This document shows, in pieces, positions 46,701-54,515 of a stretch of DNA of 64,000 bases (positions are counted from its first letter, which is position 1; every line of letters begins with the position of its first letter). Under the pieces are notes generated by a model. The model was not told the origin of the DNA and did no database searches. It saw nothing but the letters and a program-made list of their open reading frames with translations. The position numbers and the translations under genes were made by a program. The DNA lies in the NCBI RefSeq assembly GCF_019649055.1, contig NW_026570293.1, forward strand, positions 645,814 to 709,813. Reading direction: 5' to 3'. The DNA is from Paramacrobiotus metropolitanus. Lineage: Eukaryota; Tardigrada; Eutardigrada; Parachela; Macrobiotidae.

Positions 46701-48911
46701 GTTAAATTGGAAGTTTTCCGGAAAATAGAGCCCTTTGCCCTTGGAGTCGAAGAGTGATTTCCACTTTCCTTCGTCATCTTTCCAAAAGACTACCAAATAG
46801 GCTCGGTCTTCTTCGGCCCTGTGCCTGAGGATACTCATCACTGCTTGTATATTCGCAGCAGTGTCATTCCGCTGGTCCTCTGGCAGGAGATTGAGTATCT
46901 TATTAAGGTCACTATACGACTTCTGTGTTTGCCATTCCACTTCTTCAGGAGTCGCATTCGTTCCTGCTGTGGGGATCGGCATGTATGTTGTCGGATCGAT
47001 AATAAAGCCGTGGACATAACCTTCGTCTCCGTCTGCCATGTGATAGTTGACCTTTAGACATCTGCACACCGTCTCTCTGTATGGCGGTTTTTCTTCATCT
47101 TCTACATCTTCCCATTCTCCTTCTTCTTCCGCCTCGTGCCCCTTCGCACCTGACGCCGGATATGCTCCATGCGAGAGCATATCAATCTTTTCGCCTTGCG
47201 GGTTATAGAGTTGTTTCTCCATTCTACCCTTCGCATCAATTGTGACCATGATATTCGCCTTCTCTTTGAATGCTGTTTCTCTCAACAGGTCTCTCAGGAT
47301 TCTTCCTATCATGGTCGGGTTATTCCGTTCTGACTTAATGAGTTCACCAATCGCTTGCTCTGCTGTATCGCTGGCTTCTTTGCACATCAGCTGATATGCG
47401 GCTCGGTCAGCTCCTTCCCCCATTGATGGAATTGGTTGATCAGTGTCTCTATGGACTAGGAATGCGCTGACTACTCCTTCCGTTTTATCTTTAAGCCGGA
47501 AAACTCTGGTGTGCGATCTACACTTTGTTTCTCGAGCTGCGCCCCTTCGCGTGCTCGCGCCAGGATGACTTTTCGGTTTCTCTTCCTGACCGGTGTGCCC
47601 TTCCTCCACCGGGAGTTGACCTTTTTCGTATTTCAATTTGGATTGAGTTTCTCTCGCTGGGCTGGCACGCGATGATCCTGATTGTACTGCCGATGTCGTA
47701 CGAGACCTCAATTCCATAATTTCTCTGTCGAGTTTATCCCTTTCTCTCAACAGTTCTCGAGGCTGAAACAGGTCATTCCTCGTTCGCTTGGCCGTATGCT
47801 CTTCCTTAGTATGCTCTTCCTTAGCCGGAGTTTTGACTCCTCTCTCCTGTTCTTCTTCTTTTGGTTCCGGGGGAATGAGGTTCATGAAGATCAGTATCGT
47901 CTTTACTGCGCTTGGCCATTCCCTGTTGCGCAACACTGGATTACTGTTCTTCAGTGTTCTGATTTCAACACCTCTTTCTTTTCTCAACTCTTCCGCCTCG
48001 TGTTTATCCAGTTTCATGTGGAGGTGGGTTCCCCTGGTTATCTTGTGAGTTCTTCGAGCCGTCCTGTACTGATCTTGATTATCGTTGATATCGTTATGCA
48101 GCTGGACGAACTCGCGGCATTTTTCATTAAACTCCGCCACAGCCTTCTTTTCTTCCTCTGTGAGGGTGACCTTTGGATCCATCACAATGTTGTACTGCGG
48201 ATCCGTTTCTGTGATCGGGTCGTTGAATCTGGGTGCATTTAACACTGCCCACGGAATACTTCCAGTCGATCTTGGCGAGTGGATTCGGACTGGTGTAAGT
48301 GATGGGATCTCCATTCTCGTTCCCTGGCCACTCGTCGACGCCCTCGGAGTAAACGGCTGACCGCCCCTTCGCGGTGTGTTCTGTCTATCTCCCGGGAAAC
48401 GATGACCTTTTGACGGTTTTGGTGTCCGAAATTGCCCTTGGCCTTGCTGAGGGTTAAATCCCTGCATCTGATTAGGGAATCCTTGCATCTGGTTCGGAAA
48501 TGGGGCCATTCCGCCATATCCGAACTGACCTTGCATCGGTTGACCTTGATTCATCATGGGCATATTTTGGCCATACATCTGTGGGAATTGCTGGAATGGG
48601 AAGTTCTGTCCCATCATTCCTTGATTCGGCATCATCTGATTTGGCATCATTTGGTTTGGCATCATCTGGTTTGGCATCATCTGATTTGGCATCATTTGCC
48701 CTTGGGGCCCGACCTGCGTGCCGTAAGTCCCCCACGTGTTCGAACTCATTCCCACGTCGGATTGTTGATACGTAGTAGACGGGTCGTATCCCCCTTCGTA
48801 CGTTCCTTCCGTATTCATTGAATCGTCATATAAGTCCGGGTCCTGAATCGTTCCGCTCATCGATGACGGCGTTCCCGGATTCCAATAACTTCTGCCACCT
48901 TGACCTTCCAT
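43764..48911 (-). CDS. post-pol ORF A of the giant element, 1,715 aa, triple repeat plus winged-helix-like regions
   Basis: ATG at 48911, 14 nt after the pol stop, and one open frame. Residues ~60-170 are Met/Pro/Gln/Gly-rich with five MMPNQ repeats (15-bp DNA repeat at 48620-48700). Residues ~460-590, ~610-740 and ~770-890 are three tandem diverged copies of a ~125-aa module. Each starts CR, has a D-x-x-T-x-x-P/M strand followed by a helical ~60-aa stretch, and ends with a strand and (K/E)-x-LY/LF-x-x-x-G. A Lys/Glu-rich region with CNDPKCERC follows (~960). Residues ~1190-1330 and the last ~170 aa (including DKTDISKAVGDAGVSRTQVN) look like winged helix-turn-helix folds, so DNA or RNA binding is likely. 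No membrane segment. I do not recognise any named homologue. Confidence 0.85.
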   Translation of the reverse strand: MEGQGGRSYWNPGTPSSMSGTIQDPDLYDDSMNTEGTYEGGYDPSTTYQQSDVGMSSNTWGTYGTQVGPQGQMMPNQMMPNQMMPNQMMPNQMMPNQGMMGQNFPFQQFPQMYGQNMPMMNQGQPMQGQFGYGGMAPFPNQMQGFPNQMQGFNPQQGQGQFRTPKPSKGHRFPGDRQNTPRRGGQPFTPRASTSGQGTRMEIPSLTPVRIHSPRSTGSIPWAVLNAPRFNDPITETDPQYNIVMDPKVTLTEEEKKAVAEFNEKCREFVQLHNDINDNQDQYRTARRTHKITRGTHLHMKLDKHEAEELRKERGVEIRTLKNSNPVLRNREWPSAVKTILIFMNLIPPEPKEEEQERGVKTPAKEEHTKEEHTAKRTRNDLFQPRELLRERDKLDREIMELRSRTTSAVQSGSSRASPARETQSKLKYEKGQLPVEEGHTGQEEKPKSHPGASTRRGAARETKCRSHTRVFRLKDKTEGVVSAFLVHRDTDQPIPSMGEGADRAAYQLMCKEASDTAEQAIGELIKSERNNPTMIGRILRDLLRETAFKEKANIMVTIDAKGRMEKQLYNPQGEKIDMLSHGAYPASGAKGHEAEEEGEWEDVEDEEKPPYRETVCRCLKVNYHMADGDEGYVHGFIIDPTTYMPIPTAGTNATPEEVEWQTQKSYSDLNKILNLLPEDQRNDTAANIQAVMSILRHRAEEDRAYLVVFWKDDEGKWKSLFDSKGKGLYFPENFQFNPTAEEHIKYYSGDPPAQAEAMETQEEIDRGSPCRRIDYKFMNQEGREGILRIEVVDPQTGQMVSNAGFTPEEEEEETSKLMQEVEQVLQVLPQEEEREEFEAITEVLVNVMMPRARQDGAYMRLTHIDPFHGEVYKQLYTSRGETLTKLSGAKKVKKPAEKGQPEQIKAEEKGHEEKKETKGQETKEKSREREIKKEEHPTPVRSAERVKAIIAGEVQPHSCNDPKCERCQKDEEEKKEDPKKKRKPVKSTARESSAGETFVRQPKLLGVMEKKREKPESDSEPEQLAINAKAGSSQAETDEEKDKGQSRKVMEEAMTMQPIYASTMKERKDKADKEKKKRDTSVESAKSEVSVASSKSSIKEKDTRKKGQRDTRKSDPSLADYMDAQKKPKVTARNTLIGRVDAADIVNWRPVEGDSELDYTDDEYDDRFFVCESNEQTTIEEIDEILIGATADWGKATRSVTSKFRKDVKAYCEETNKRLPQSKYNAVLEYARSTGKVLQKHPKYGSKAKLYITGNNNERKLATANADIRERIERAIIGMCSPMGTTKHRMAQFINGVWSKEKGNASAIERSLGRALTQMVAEKKLHTTNPHKGVTIRYSSLNAVPEELRRYKKEEMSEDTTIILDPRLDAECPILSQIKLDSEKAATSSKKEKEEQIEESMVVEENVVEQIEAETVEKDEPKLHAPKSAEETIALVGPPKPMSVQEALAAVRSQRASGSSSAADTQKIHRSTTALTPLKAAHEKTTQGKENVKGHAAEETAKGHQTSAQSGVEEKGHPSSSQEKMAQPTGSQPPVEATQQVQSPSQKEETDDELNESNVPWMTIYAAIGAAPSREMDKTDISKAVGDAGVSRTQVNKLIKRAYKEGKIGVRYTNTNQPNYYIPPAEEQRKQRPKPGPQAWKDALTKDAMQNIGGTNGFTAEDLSNYMAVQYDSGQENMNGDRFKIQNALDSLVKDGTIRTWKKDGVDQYDWIAKA

Positions 48912-48925
48912 TTTTCAGCTTATCG

Positions 48926-51900
48926 TTAAACAAACCTACTACGACAACGAAAATGACTCCGATTAGCAGGTTTATTTCTGATGACCTTTACGCCGTCCCA
49001 ACTTCCAGTCTTAATATCATAAACTCCTATAAGCCTGATTTTCGGGTTTATTTGTTTTCGTCCTTTAGTTATCCGATCAAGTAATGCTTTGTCGGCTTCA
49101 TCTTCGTCTTGGACTTCTCCTCTCAGAATCTGTTCTGGAGTCGGCTTCGGAGTTTTCTTCATTTTCTTGACCTTTCGCTTCTCAATTTCGTTCGCGATCC
49201 GTTGGCCAAGTTGGTCGGCTTTTTCTTTGACGGCTTTTATTTGTTCCGCTCTTGAGAGGTCATCTTTGACGCTGGTAGCGGAGCATGGTTCGAAAGTATC
49301 TTGAGGTTTACGCTCTGCTACTCTGCGAGCAGGCTCATCCATTTTCGCTCTTGAAAGGTCATCCCTAACGTTAGTAGCGGAGCGTGGTTCGAAAGTAGGC
49401 GCCACTTGAGATCCATGCTCTGCGCTTTCTTTATCCTCATTTCGGTGTGACCTTTCATTTTGCTCAATCGTGGTCAAGTTCCCCGCTTCTTGATTAAGCT
49501 TCATCGTGACTGGCGTCTCAAAATCTTTAATCTCTTTCTTCTGTCGTCCTCTCTTTTTCTTAACTGGCTCTTCCGCCTCTTTTGGCTCTTCTGCCTCGTT
49601 TGGCTCTTCTGCCAAATCAGGTACAGAGCGTGGTTCGGAAGTATGCTGACGACTACGCTCTGCTTCATCTTGACCTTTCTCAATTATCTCCGAAGCTGCC
49701 CTTTCAGCTTGACCTTTCTGAACCGGTAACGGTGGATGCCACGGTTTCAGACGATCCACCGAAACGACTCGTAGGTCCGGTTCCTTCACCGCATCTTGCT
49801 CGATGACCTCGACTTCGTTCGGTCTCGGAAAACTGAGAATCTTCCACACTTTGTCATATTTATTCTTGAAGTCGGATTGGTTTTCCTTCTTTCCTTGCTT
49901 TGTATCTTTCGGGAGTCTAATTAAGACTCGATCTCCGACTTTGAATTGCGGCTCTGACTTCTTCTTGTTGTAGATTTCCGCGTGCTTTTCGTAAGCATCT
50001 TTGATGTTGCACTTCGCCACTTCTTCTGAAAAGGTCAAGTTCCTTTTCATGGTTTCGACCCATTCGTCTGGTGCACCGTAGTCGTCAGGAACGTTCGTCT
50101 TCGTCACTACGTCTTCTGGCATGGTCATTTCTCTCCCGTGAAGCATGTAGTACGCTGAGTACCCCGTCGTTGCATGTACTGCACGGTTCATTGCCGATAT
50201 GACGTAGGGAAGATACTTGTTGAACTTCCTTTCATTTCCCGCTTTTAGGTACTGCGACAATCCATCACTGATGGTCTGCATCTGCCTTTCCACCTGTCCT
50301 TGACCTTCAGGATGGTATGCTGTTCCAAACGTGTGTTTGATTTTGAACACGTTGGTGACCTTTTTCAGTACTTCTGCGGTGAAATGCCTTCCGCGATCCG
50401 TATGGAGAATATGTGGCGCTCCGTGCACCAGAATTACATGCTTCACAAAGATTTTTGCGAATTCCTTTGCAGTAGCTGTTTTCATTGGCTCCGCTATGAC
50501 ATACTTCGTCAGCTGGTCGATGAAGACCGCAATGTATTTGTATCCTCTTTTCTTCGTTGGAAGTAGGGGTCCTTTCAGATCCGCGTAGACTCTGAAGAAT
50601 GGATGTCCGACTTTGATCTCTTGGAGCTTTCCAGGCGGACACTTCCTTGGCGTCTTTATGAACTGGCATCCTTGGCACGCGAGGATGTAATTCTTGACAT
50701 CTGTACTCATACGGTCCCAGTAATATCTGAGCCGGATCGCTGTCAGCGTCTTTTCAAAGCCAAGGTGACCTGCTGCTTTTTCATCATGCAGTGCATGGAT
50801 GATAGCCCTTCTCATTTGCAGCGGTACCACATATGTCCTTTCCAGTCTTCCTTTCTGGTCTTTGACGCGATACAGTATGCCGTTCCATAACTGGTAATGC
50901 GTCTCAAACTTTGACCTTTTGTCTGCGTCTTGCAGGTGCTCCAATTCATCGATGATCATTGCCAAGTGCGGATCTTTTAGCTGCTTATTCCGCAACTGCA
51001 AATTCGTATCATCTTCTTCTTCTTCGTCTCCTTGTAGGTTGACGATGCGGACTACTGCAGTGCTGAGTTCATTCCAATCTTTGATGACCTTGCATCTCGG
51101 AAGAGGCTTGTGACCTTTCTCGATTTTCTTTGAGAATCTCAGCAATCTGATGGGACACTCTTCCGGAATGTATTCGGAGAGAATTTCTGCTTCGCGAAGG
51201 TCATTCTGGTCTACCATTTTCTGACCGTATTTCGTGACCTTTCCATCTTTTCGTTCGGAAGCTTCTTTTCTCACTCTGTTGACCTTTATCTTGGTAGCAG
51301 AGCGGGGTTCGAAAGTAAGACGACGACTACGCTCTGCTTCATTTATGCTCGAGCGCGTGTCCGACTTAACCCTTCTCATGTCGGCTTTCAGCCGTTCTTC
51401 CCTTTCTTCGGCTAATTGTACGAAAAGTTGCCAAACTTCAATCGGAGGTTCTTCTCTGTTGAGTTCGTTCTTGTAATCTTCGAAGTTTGGGATTTCATCA
51501 TACTCTTCTTCGTTGCAAGTGGGACCTTCAATTGGCGCTCTTGAAAGGGCATCTGCGTTGTCGCAGTATTTGCCCGGCTTGTATTCGATCTTGAATCGGT
51601 GACCTTGAAGTGCCAATGCCCATCTTGTCAATCTTGGATTCATACATGATTTGTTCGACTCCGATCTTAAGAGGTTCGTCAAAGCTTTGTGATCCGTTCT
51701 CACTGTGAATTCGGAGTAGTCGATGTACGACTTGAACTTTCTGACGGCGAAAACTACCGCCAGGCATTCCCATTCTGTTACTCCGTAATTCTTTTCCGCT
51801 CCATGCAAAACGCGGCTTGCGTATGCAATGGGATGTCCATCTTGGGACAAGATCGCACCTAGCCCTTCCTTTGATGCGTCGCACTCGATCACTGTCGGCT

Positions 51901-52288
51901 TTGTCGGATCGAACTTCTTCAATACTGGATCCTTGCATAGCGCTTCTTTAAGGTCATTGAATTCTTGGTCATGGATTGCTGACCAATCTCTTTTGATGTT
52001 CTTGTCATGTCTTAGCAATTCGTAGAGATGCGCCGTCTTTTGCGCGTATCCAAGGATGAACTTTCGGTAATAGTTCGCTAATCCGAGGAATGACCTCAAC
52101 TGCCGTTCAGTTGTCGGTTTCTTTTGGCCATTAACTGCCATGACCTTTTCGGGATCCATTTTGATACCATTCTCGCTTAGGATATGCCCCAAGAATCCCA
52201 TTTCGCGCATGCCAAATTCGCATTTCGTCGGCTTGATTGTAAAGCCTGCGTCGACCAAACTTTGAAGGACATTCCTTAAGTTCTGCAT
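48926..52288 (-). CDS. pol: Pol C-terminal part: RT thumb, RNase H, integrase
   Basis: 1,120 codons. It opens with the RT thumb (GFLGHILSENGIKMDPEK, FLGLANYYRKFI), then RNase H (VIECDASKEGLGAIL, WECLAVVFAVRKF, RTDHKAL). The integrase follows with an HHCC zinc finger (the second His in AAGHLGF, CQGCQF) and a DDE core (YADLKGPL, HTDRGRHF, GQGQVERQ). A GPY/F-like tail follows (VGDRVLIRLP, VSVDRLKPWHPP). The last ~250 aa are charged and repetitive, including FEPRSA-type repeats encoded by the stem-loops. It shares only 13 nt with the upstream RT frame, which lies in another frame, so RT is split at the palm-thumb border in this copy. The catalytic residues I can see are intact. Confidence 0.93.
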   Translation of the reverse strand: MQNLRNVLQSLVDAGFTIKPTKCEFGMREMGFLGHILSENGIKMDPEKVMAVNGQKKPTTERQLRSFLGLANYYRKFILGYAQKTAHLYELLRHDKNIKRDWSAIHDQEFNDLKEALCKDPVLKKFDPTKPTVIECDASKEGLGAILSQDGHPIAYASRVLHGAEKNYGVTEWECLAVVFAVRKFKSYIDYSEFTVRTDHKALTNLLRSESNKSCMNPRLTRWALALQGHRFKIEYKPGKYCDNADALSRAPIEGPTCNEEEYDEIPNFEDYKNELNREEPPIEVWQLFVQLAEEREERLKADMRRVKSDTRSSINEAERSRRLTFEPRSATKIKVNRVRKEASERKDGKVTKYGQKMVDQNDLREAEILSEYIPEECPIRLLRFSKKIEKGHKPLPRCKVIKDWNELSTAVVRIVNLQGDEEEEDDTNLQLRNKQLKDPHLAMIIDELEHLQDADKRSKFETHYQLWNGILYRVKDQKGRLERTYVVPLQMRRAIIHALHDEKAAGHLGFEKTLTAIRLRYYWDRMSTDVKNYILACQGCQFIKTPRKCPPGKLQEIKVGHPFFRVYADLKGPLLPTKKRGYKYIAVFIDQLTKYVIAEPMKTATAKEFAKIFVKHVILVHGAPHILHTDRGRHFTAEVLKKVTNVFKIKHTFGTAYHPEGQGQVERQMQTISDGLSQYLKAGNERKFNKYLPYVISAMNRAVHATTGYSAYYMLHGREMTMPEDVVTKTNVPDDYGAPDEWVETMKRNLTFSEEVAKCNIKDAYEKHAEIYNKKKSEPQFKVGDRVLIRLPKDTKQGKKENQSDFKNKYDKVWKILSFPRPNEVEVIEQDAVKEPDLRVVSVDRLKPWHPPLPVQKGQAERAASEIIEKGQDEAERSRQHTSEPRSVPDLAEEPNEAEEPKEAEEPVKKKRGRQKKEIKDFETPVTMKLNQEAGNLTTIEQNERSHRNEDKESAEHGSQVAPTFEPRSATNVRDDLSRAKMDEPARRVAERKPQDTFEPCSATSVKDDLSRAEQIKAVKEKADQLGQRIANEIEKRKVKKMKKTPKPTPEQILRGEVQDEDEADKALLDRITKGRKQINPKIRLIGVYDIKTGSWDGVKVIRNKPANRSHFRCRSRFV
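49275..49423. repeat. GTTCGAAAG stem-loops, copies 2 and 3
   Basis: Copy 2 at 49275-49321 (GTAGCGGAGC ... GCTCTGCTAC) and copy 3 at 49373-49423 (GTAGCGGAGCG ... TGCTCTGC), each around GGTTCGAAAGTA. Both lie in the pol C-terminal extension. An AAAGGTCA motif lies about 20 bp before copy 3. Confidence 0.75.
49621..49666. repeat. GTTCGAAAG stem-loop, copy 4
   Basis: CAGAGCGTGGTTCGGAAGTA ... GACTACGCTCTGC. The stem is almost perfect. It encodes part of a TSEPRS peptide on the minus strand. Confidence 0.75.
51294..51340. repeat. GTTCGAAAG stem-loop, copy 5
   Basis: GTAGCAGAGCGGGGTTCGAA ... GACTACGCTCTGC, in the pol region between RNase H and the integrase zinc finger. It encodes RRLTFEPRSAT on the minus strand. 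Confidence 0.75.
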
Positions 52289-54081
52289 GAAGATCTCCCA
52301 GGTCTTCCTGCGAAGATCACGTCATCGATATAGCCGAAAACGCATCCCATTCTCTTTGCGTTCGACAAGACTTTATCCATACAAAGTTGAAAGGTCGCAG
52401 GTCCATTGCAGACTCCAAAAGGCATTCTTTTGAAACGGAACATTCCGTCCTGCGTGACGAAAGTTGTCTTATCTTTCGAGGCTGGATCCATTGGGATCTG
52501 CCAGAAGCCACTTTGTAAGTCCATCTTGCCGTAGTACTTGTTTCCCGCGCATGCGTCAAGCAGTTCGTCTGGGTTCGGCAGTGGATAGTTGTTCTTTTTC
52601 GTCAGCTTGTTCAGCAAAATGTAATTGACGCAGAATCTTGTTCCCATAGTTCCGTCGCCATTCTTCTTTGCGGCGAGTACGACCGGAAAACTCCATTCCG
52701 CATCGGATGGTTCAATGACATCTTGCTGTAGCATCTCTTCGATGTGCTTTGTGATGAATTCACGACCTTTCCAACTTGTTCTTGCTGGATTGCATTTAAC
52801 CGGTTTGGCATCGGCTGTGTCAATAGTGTGCGTTACCCCTTTGACATCGCCATACGGTTTCTTTGACGTGGGGAGAACTTTCCAAAACTCCCAAAATGCG
52901 TTTCGCACGTCATTCTTTTGTTCCTCAGTTAGGTCTGGTCCTAACTTTAATCTTTCAATTATGTCGTTCAGTTCTTCTTTCGTCTTTGCGTCCACTTCAG
53001 GATCTTCAAGTATGTTTTTCACGACGGTAGCCGAGTTGACCTTTACATTCTCGAGGTGTTCGTAATGTTCTACGTAACCGAGAAATTGGCCCTTCCTTAC
53101 GGTCTTTCGGCTTTTGCTTCGGTTTTCGATAATGATTTCGAATCGAGTGCCGTTATGGTCCGTGACTCCCGTTCTCGGTTGGACTTCATTATCCTTTTGA
53201 GGAGTTGCTGTATACATCAGCTTCTGATTCCGTGGCACATGAACGCCCATCTTGACCTTTACGCGTGTGCCAAGGTTTGGTCTCAGCTTAACTCGTTGGT
53301 CGCTGTAAACCTTGATCGCTCCTTCTGGGATTCTTGCTTTCTGCACTTTAATTCTTCGAACAATGATCTCTTTCTCTTGTTGTTCGTTCTTTTCATCGTC
53401 TTCGTCGAGGTCAAGCAGATCTTCTTGATCCGAAAGGTCACTCACTCCAGAATCTTCAGAAGTGGTCGAGTTATCGCTCGTGCTCGAAAATTCCGAGTCG
53501 GATTCGCTGCTATTGTTAGCTTCAAGCTCTTGACCTTTGCTCTTTTTCTCAATTGGTCGCTCGTCGACGCCTTCATCTTCACTTTCTGTTGTAAGGTCAT
53601 CGCTTTCATCCTTGGAAGCGCTAAGTTTTTTAGCTTTTCGTTTTTCGGGCAGAGATTTGTCCGTTTCCTTGGACTTCCGTCCGTTTCGTGCAGCTATCCT
53701 TGGATTTGTTCGTGTTGCACGAATCCTTGCTCGTGACCTATCCCTTTCATCGTCTTCCGAGCTATCATCTGCTTGAGCGGTATTCTGTGACCTTTTTGCT
53801 TTTCCAACTGGCGGTCCTTCCTCGCCAGTTTCAGGTGACCTTTCGTCAACTTTCGGAACTGACCTTTCTGGCTCCTCTTCCAGCATCGCGTTTAGTGACC
53901 TTTCGTTCTTCTCGGTTGGTGGCCCTTCCTCACCGTTACCGAGTGACCTTTGTAGTGAAGCCACTAACGACGCTGCTTTCTTCTCTTGCGGCGACATTTG
54001 AGCCTTTTTTGCCTCTGTTACCGGGATTCCGTTTTCCTTATCCCGAAACGCCTGGTTCAGTTCCTTGATCATCTGAGCCAA
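52276..54081 (-). CDS. pol: Pol N-terminal part: RT fingers and palm, with a long acidic leader
   Basis: About 600 codons, opening in a frame that continues upstream without an ATG at 54081. Residues ~1-230 are acidic, Ser/Glu-rich linker. RT starts at about residue 395: GVTHTIDTADAKPVKCNPAR, then YPLPNPDELLDACAG with KMDLQSGFWQIPM (first catalytic Asp), FCVNYILLNKLT and FGVCNGPATFQ, and the catalytic YIDDVIFAG. The frame terminates 13 nt into the frame carrying the RT thumb. RT motifs are canonical for Ty3/gypsy. The split means this copy would need a frameshift to make full RT; mutation or an assembly indel is the simpler explanation. Confidence 0.9.
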   Translation of the reverse strand: MAQMIKELNQAFRDKENGIPVTEAKKAQMSPQEKKAASLVASLQRSLGNGEEGPPTEKNERSLNAMLEEEPERSVPKVDERSPETGEEGPPVGKAKRSQNTAQADDSSEDDERDRSRARIRATRTNPRIAARNGRKSKETDKSLPEKRKAKKLSASKDESDDLTTESEDEGVDERPIEKKSKGQELEANNSSESDSEFSSTSDNSTTSEDSGVSDLSDQEDLLDLDEDDEKNEQQEKEIIVRRIKVQKARIPEGAIKVYSDQRVKLRPNLGTRVKVKMGVHVPRNQKLMYTATPQKDNEVQPRTGVTDHNGTRFEIIIENRSKSRKTVRKGQFLGYVEHYEHLENVKVNSATVVKNILEDPEVDAKTKEELNDIIERLKLGPDLTEEQKNDVRNAFWEFWKVLPTSKKPYGDVKGVTHTIDTADAKPVKCNPARTSWKGREFITKHIEEMLQQDVIEPSDAEWSFPVVLAAKKNGDGTMGTRFCVNYILLNKLTKKNNYPLPNPDELLDACAGNKYYGKMDLQSGFWQIPMDPASKDKTTFVTQDGMFRFKRMPFGVCNGPATFQLCMDKVLSNAKRMGCVFGYIDDVIFAGRPGRSSCRT

Positions 54082-54515
54082 CTCATACGCCGTGTGCGTT
54101 GGTTCCTCTTCTTCGGCGCCTGTGCCGTTTTCTTGAGCAGCACTTGTGCTGACCTCTTGTTCTTTTCTTTGGTTTCTTCGGCGCTTGTGCCGTTATCTTT
54201 GTTCTTTTCTTCTTCGGCGCTTGTGCCGTTTTCTTTTTCAGCGCTTGTGCCATGACCTTTCGGTCTCTTATCGCCGATAAAGACGCAATTTGCCATCAGT
54301 TCTTCTGTAGTCCAGTCATTGTTCGGTACCGTCTCATACATGCACCAAGTATCTCCGCCTCTTTCGGGATACTCCACTCCATCTGGATCTGGTGCAAAGG
54401 TCACCTTCTTTTTCTCGGATAGCCAAATAATCCAAGTTCGCGTCTTTTTCGCGTGACCTTTAATTCTGGAATTTCTCCTGTGAATATCGGTACTTCTTCG
54501 AGGATTTTGCCCCAT
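54069..54515 (-). CDS. short bridging frame between protease ORF and RT ORF
   Basis: About 148 codons. The informative part is KKKVTFAPDPDGVEYPER followed by repeats of NGTSAEE. It overlaps the protease frame at its right and the RT frame at its left. Coding-like sequence passes from the protease frame into this one near 54455 and out near 54150, where the NGT(S/G)AEE repeat continues in the RT frame. AAAGGTCA (54455) and an AGAGGTCA variant (about 54153) lie at the two transitions. Confidence 0.55.
   Translation of the reverse strand: MGQNPRRSTDIHRRNSRIKGHAKKTRTWIIWLSEKKKVTFAPDPDGVEYPERGGDTWCMYETVPNNDWTTEELMANCVFIGDKRPKGHGTSAEKENGTSAEEEKNKDNGTSAEETKEKNKRSAQVLLKKTAQAPKKRNQRTRRMSWLR

Noticed and set aside
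40701-48911. Post-pol ORFs as an envelope gene
   Set aside because: No signal peptide, no transmembrane helix, no furin-like fusion arrangement; the proteins are charged and nucleic-acid-binding-like.
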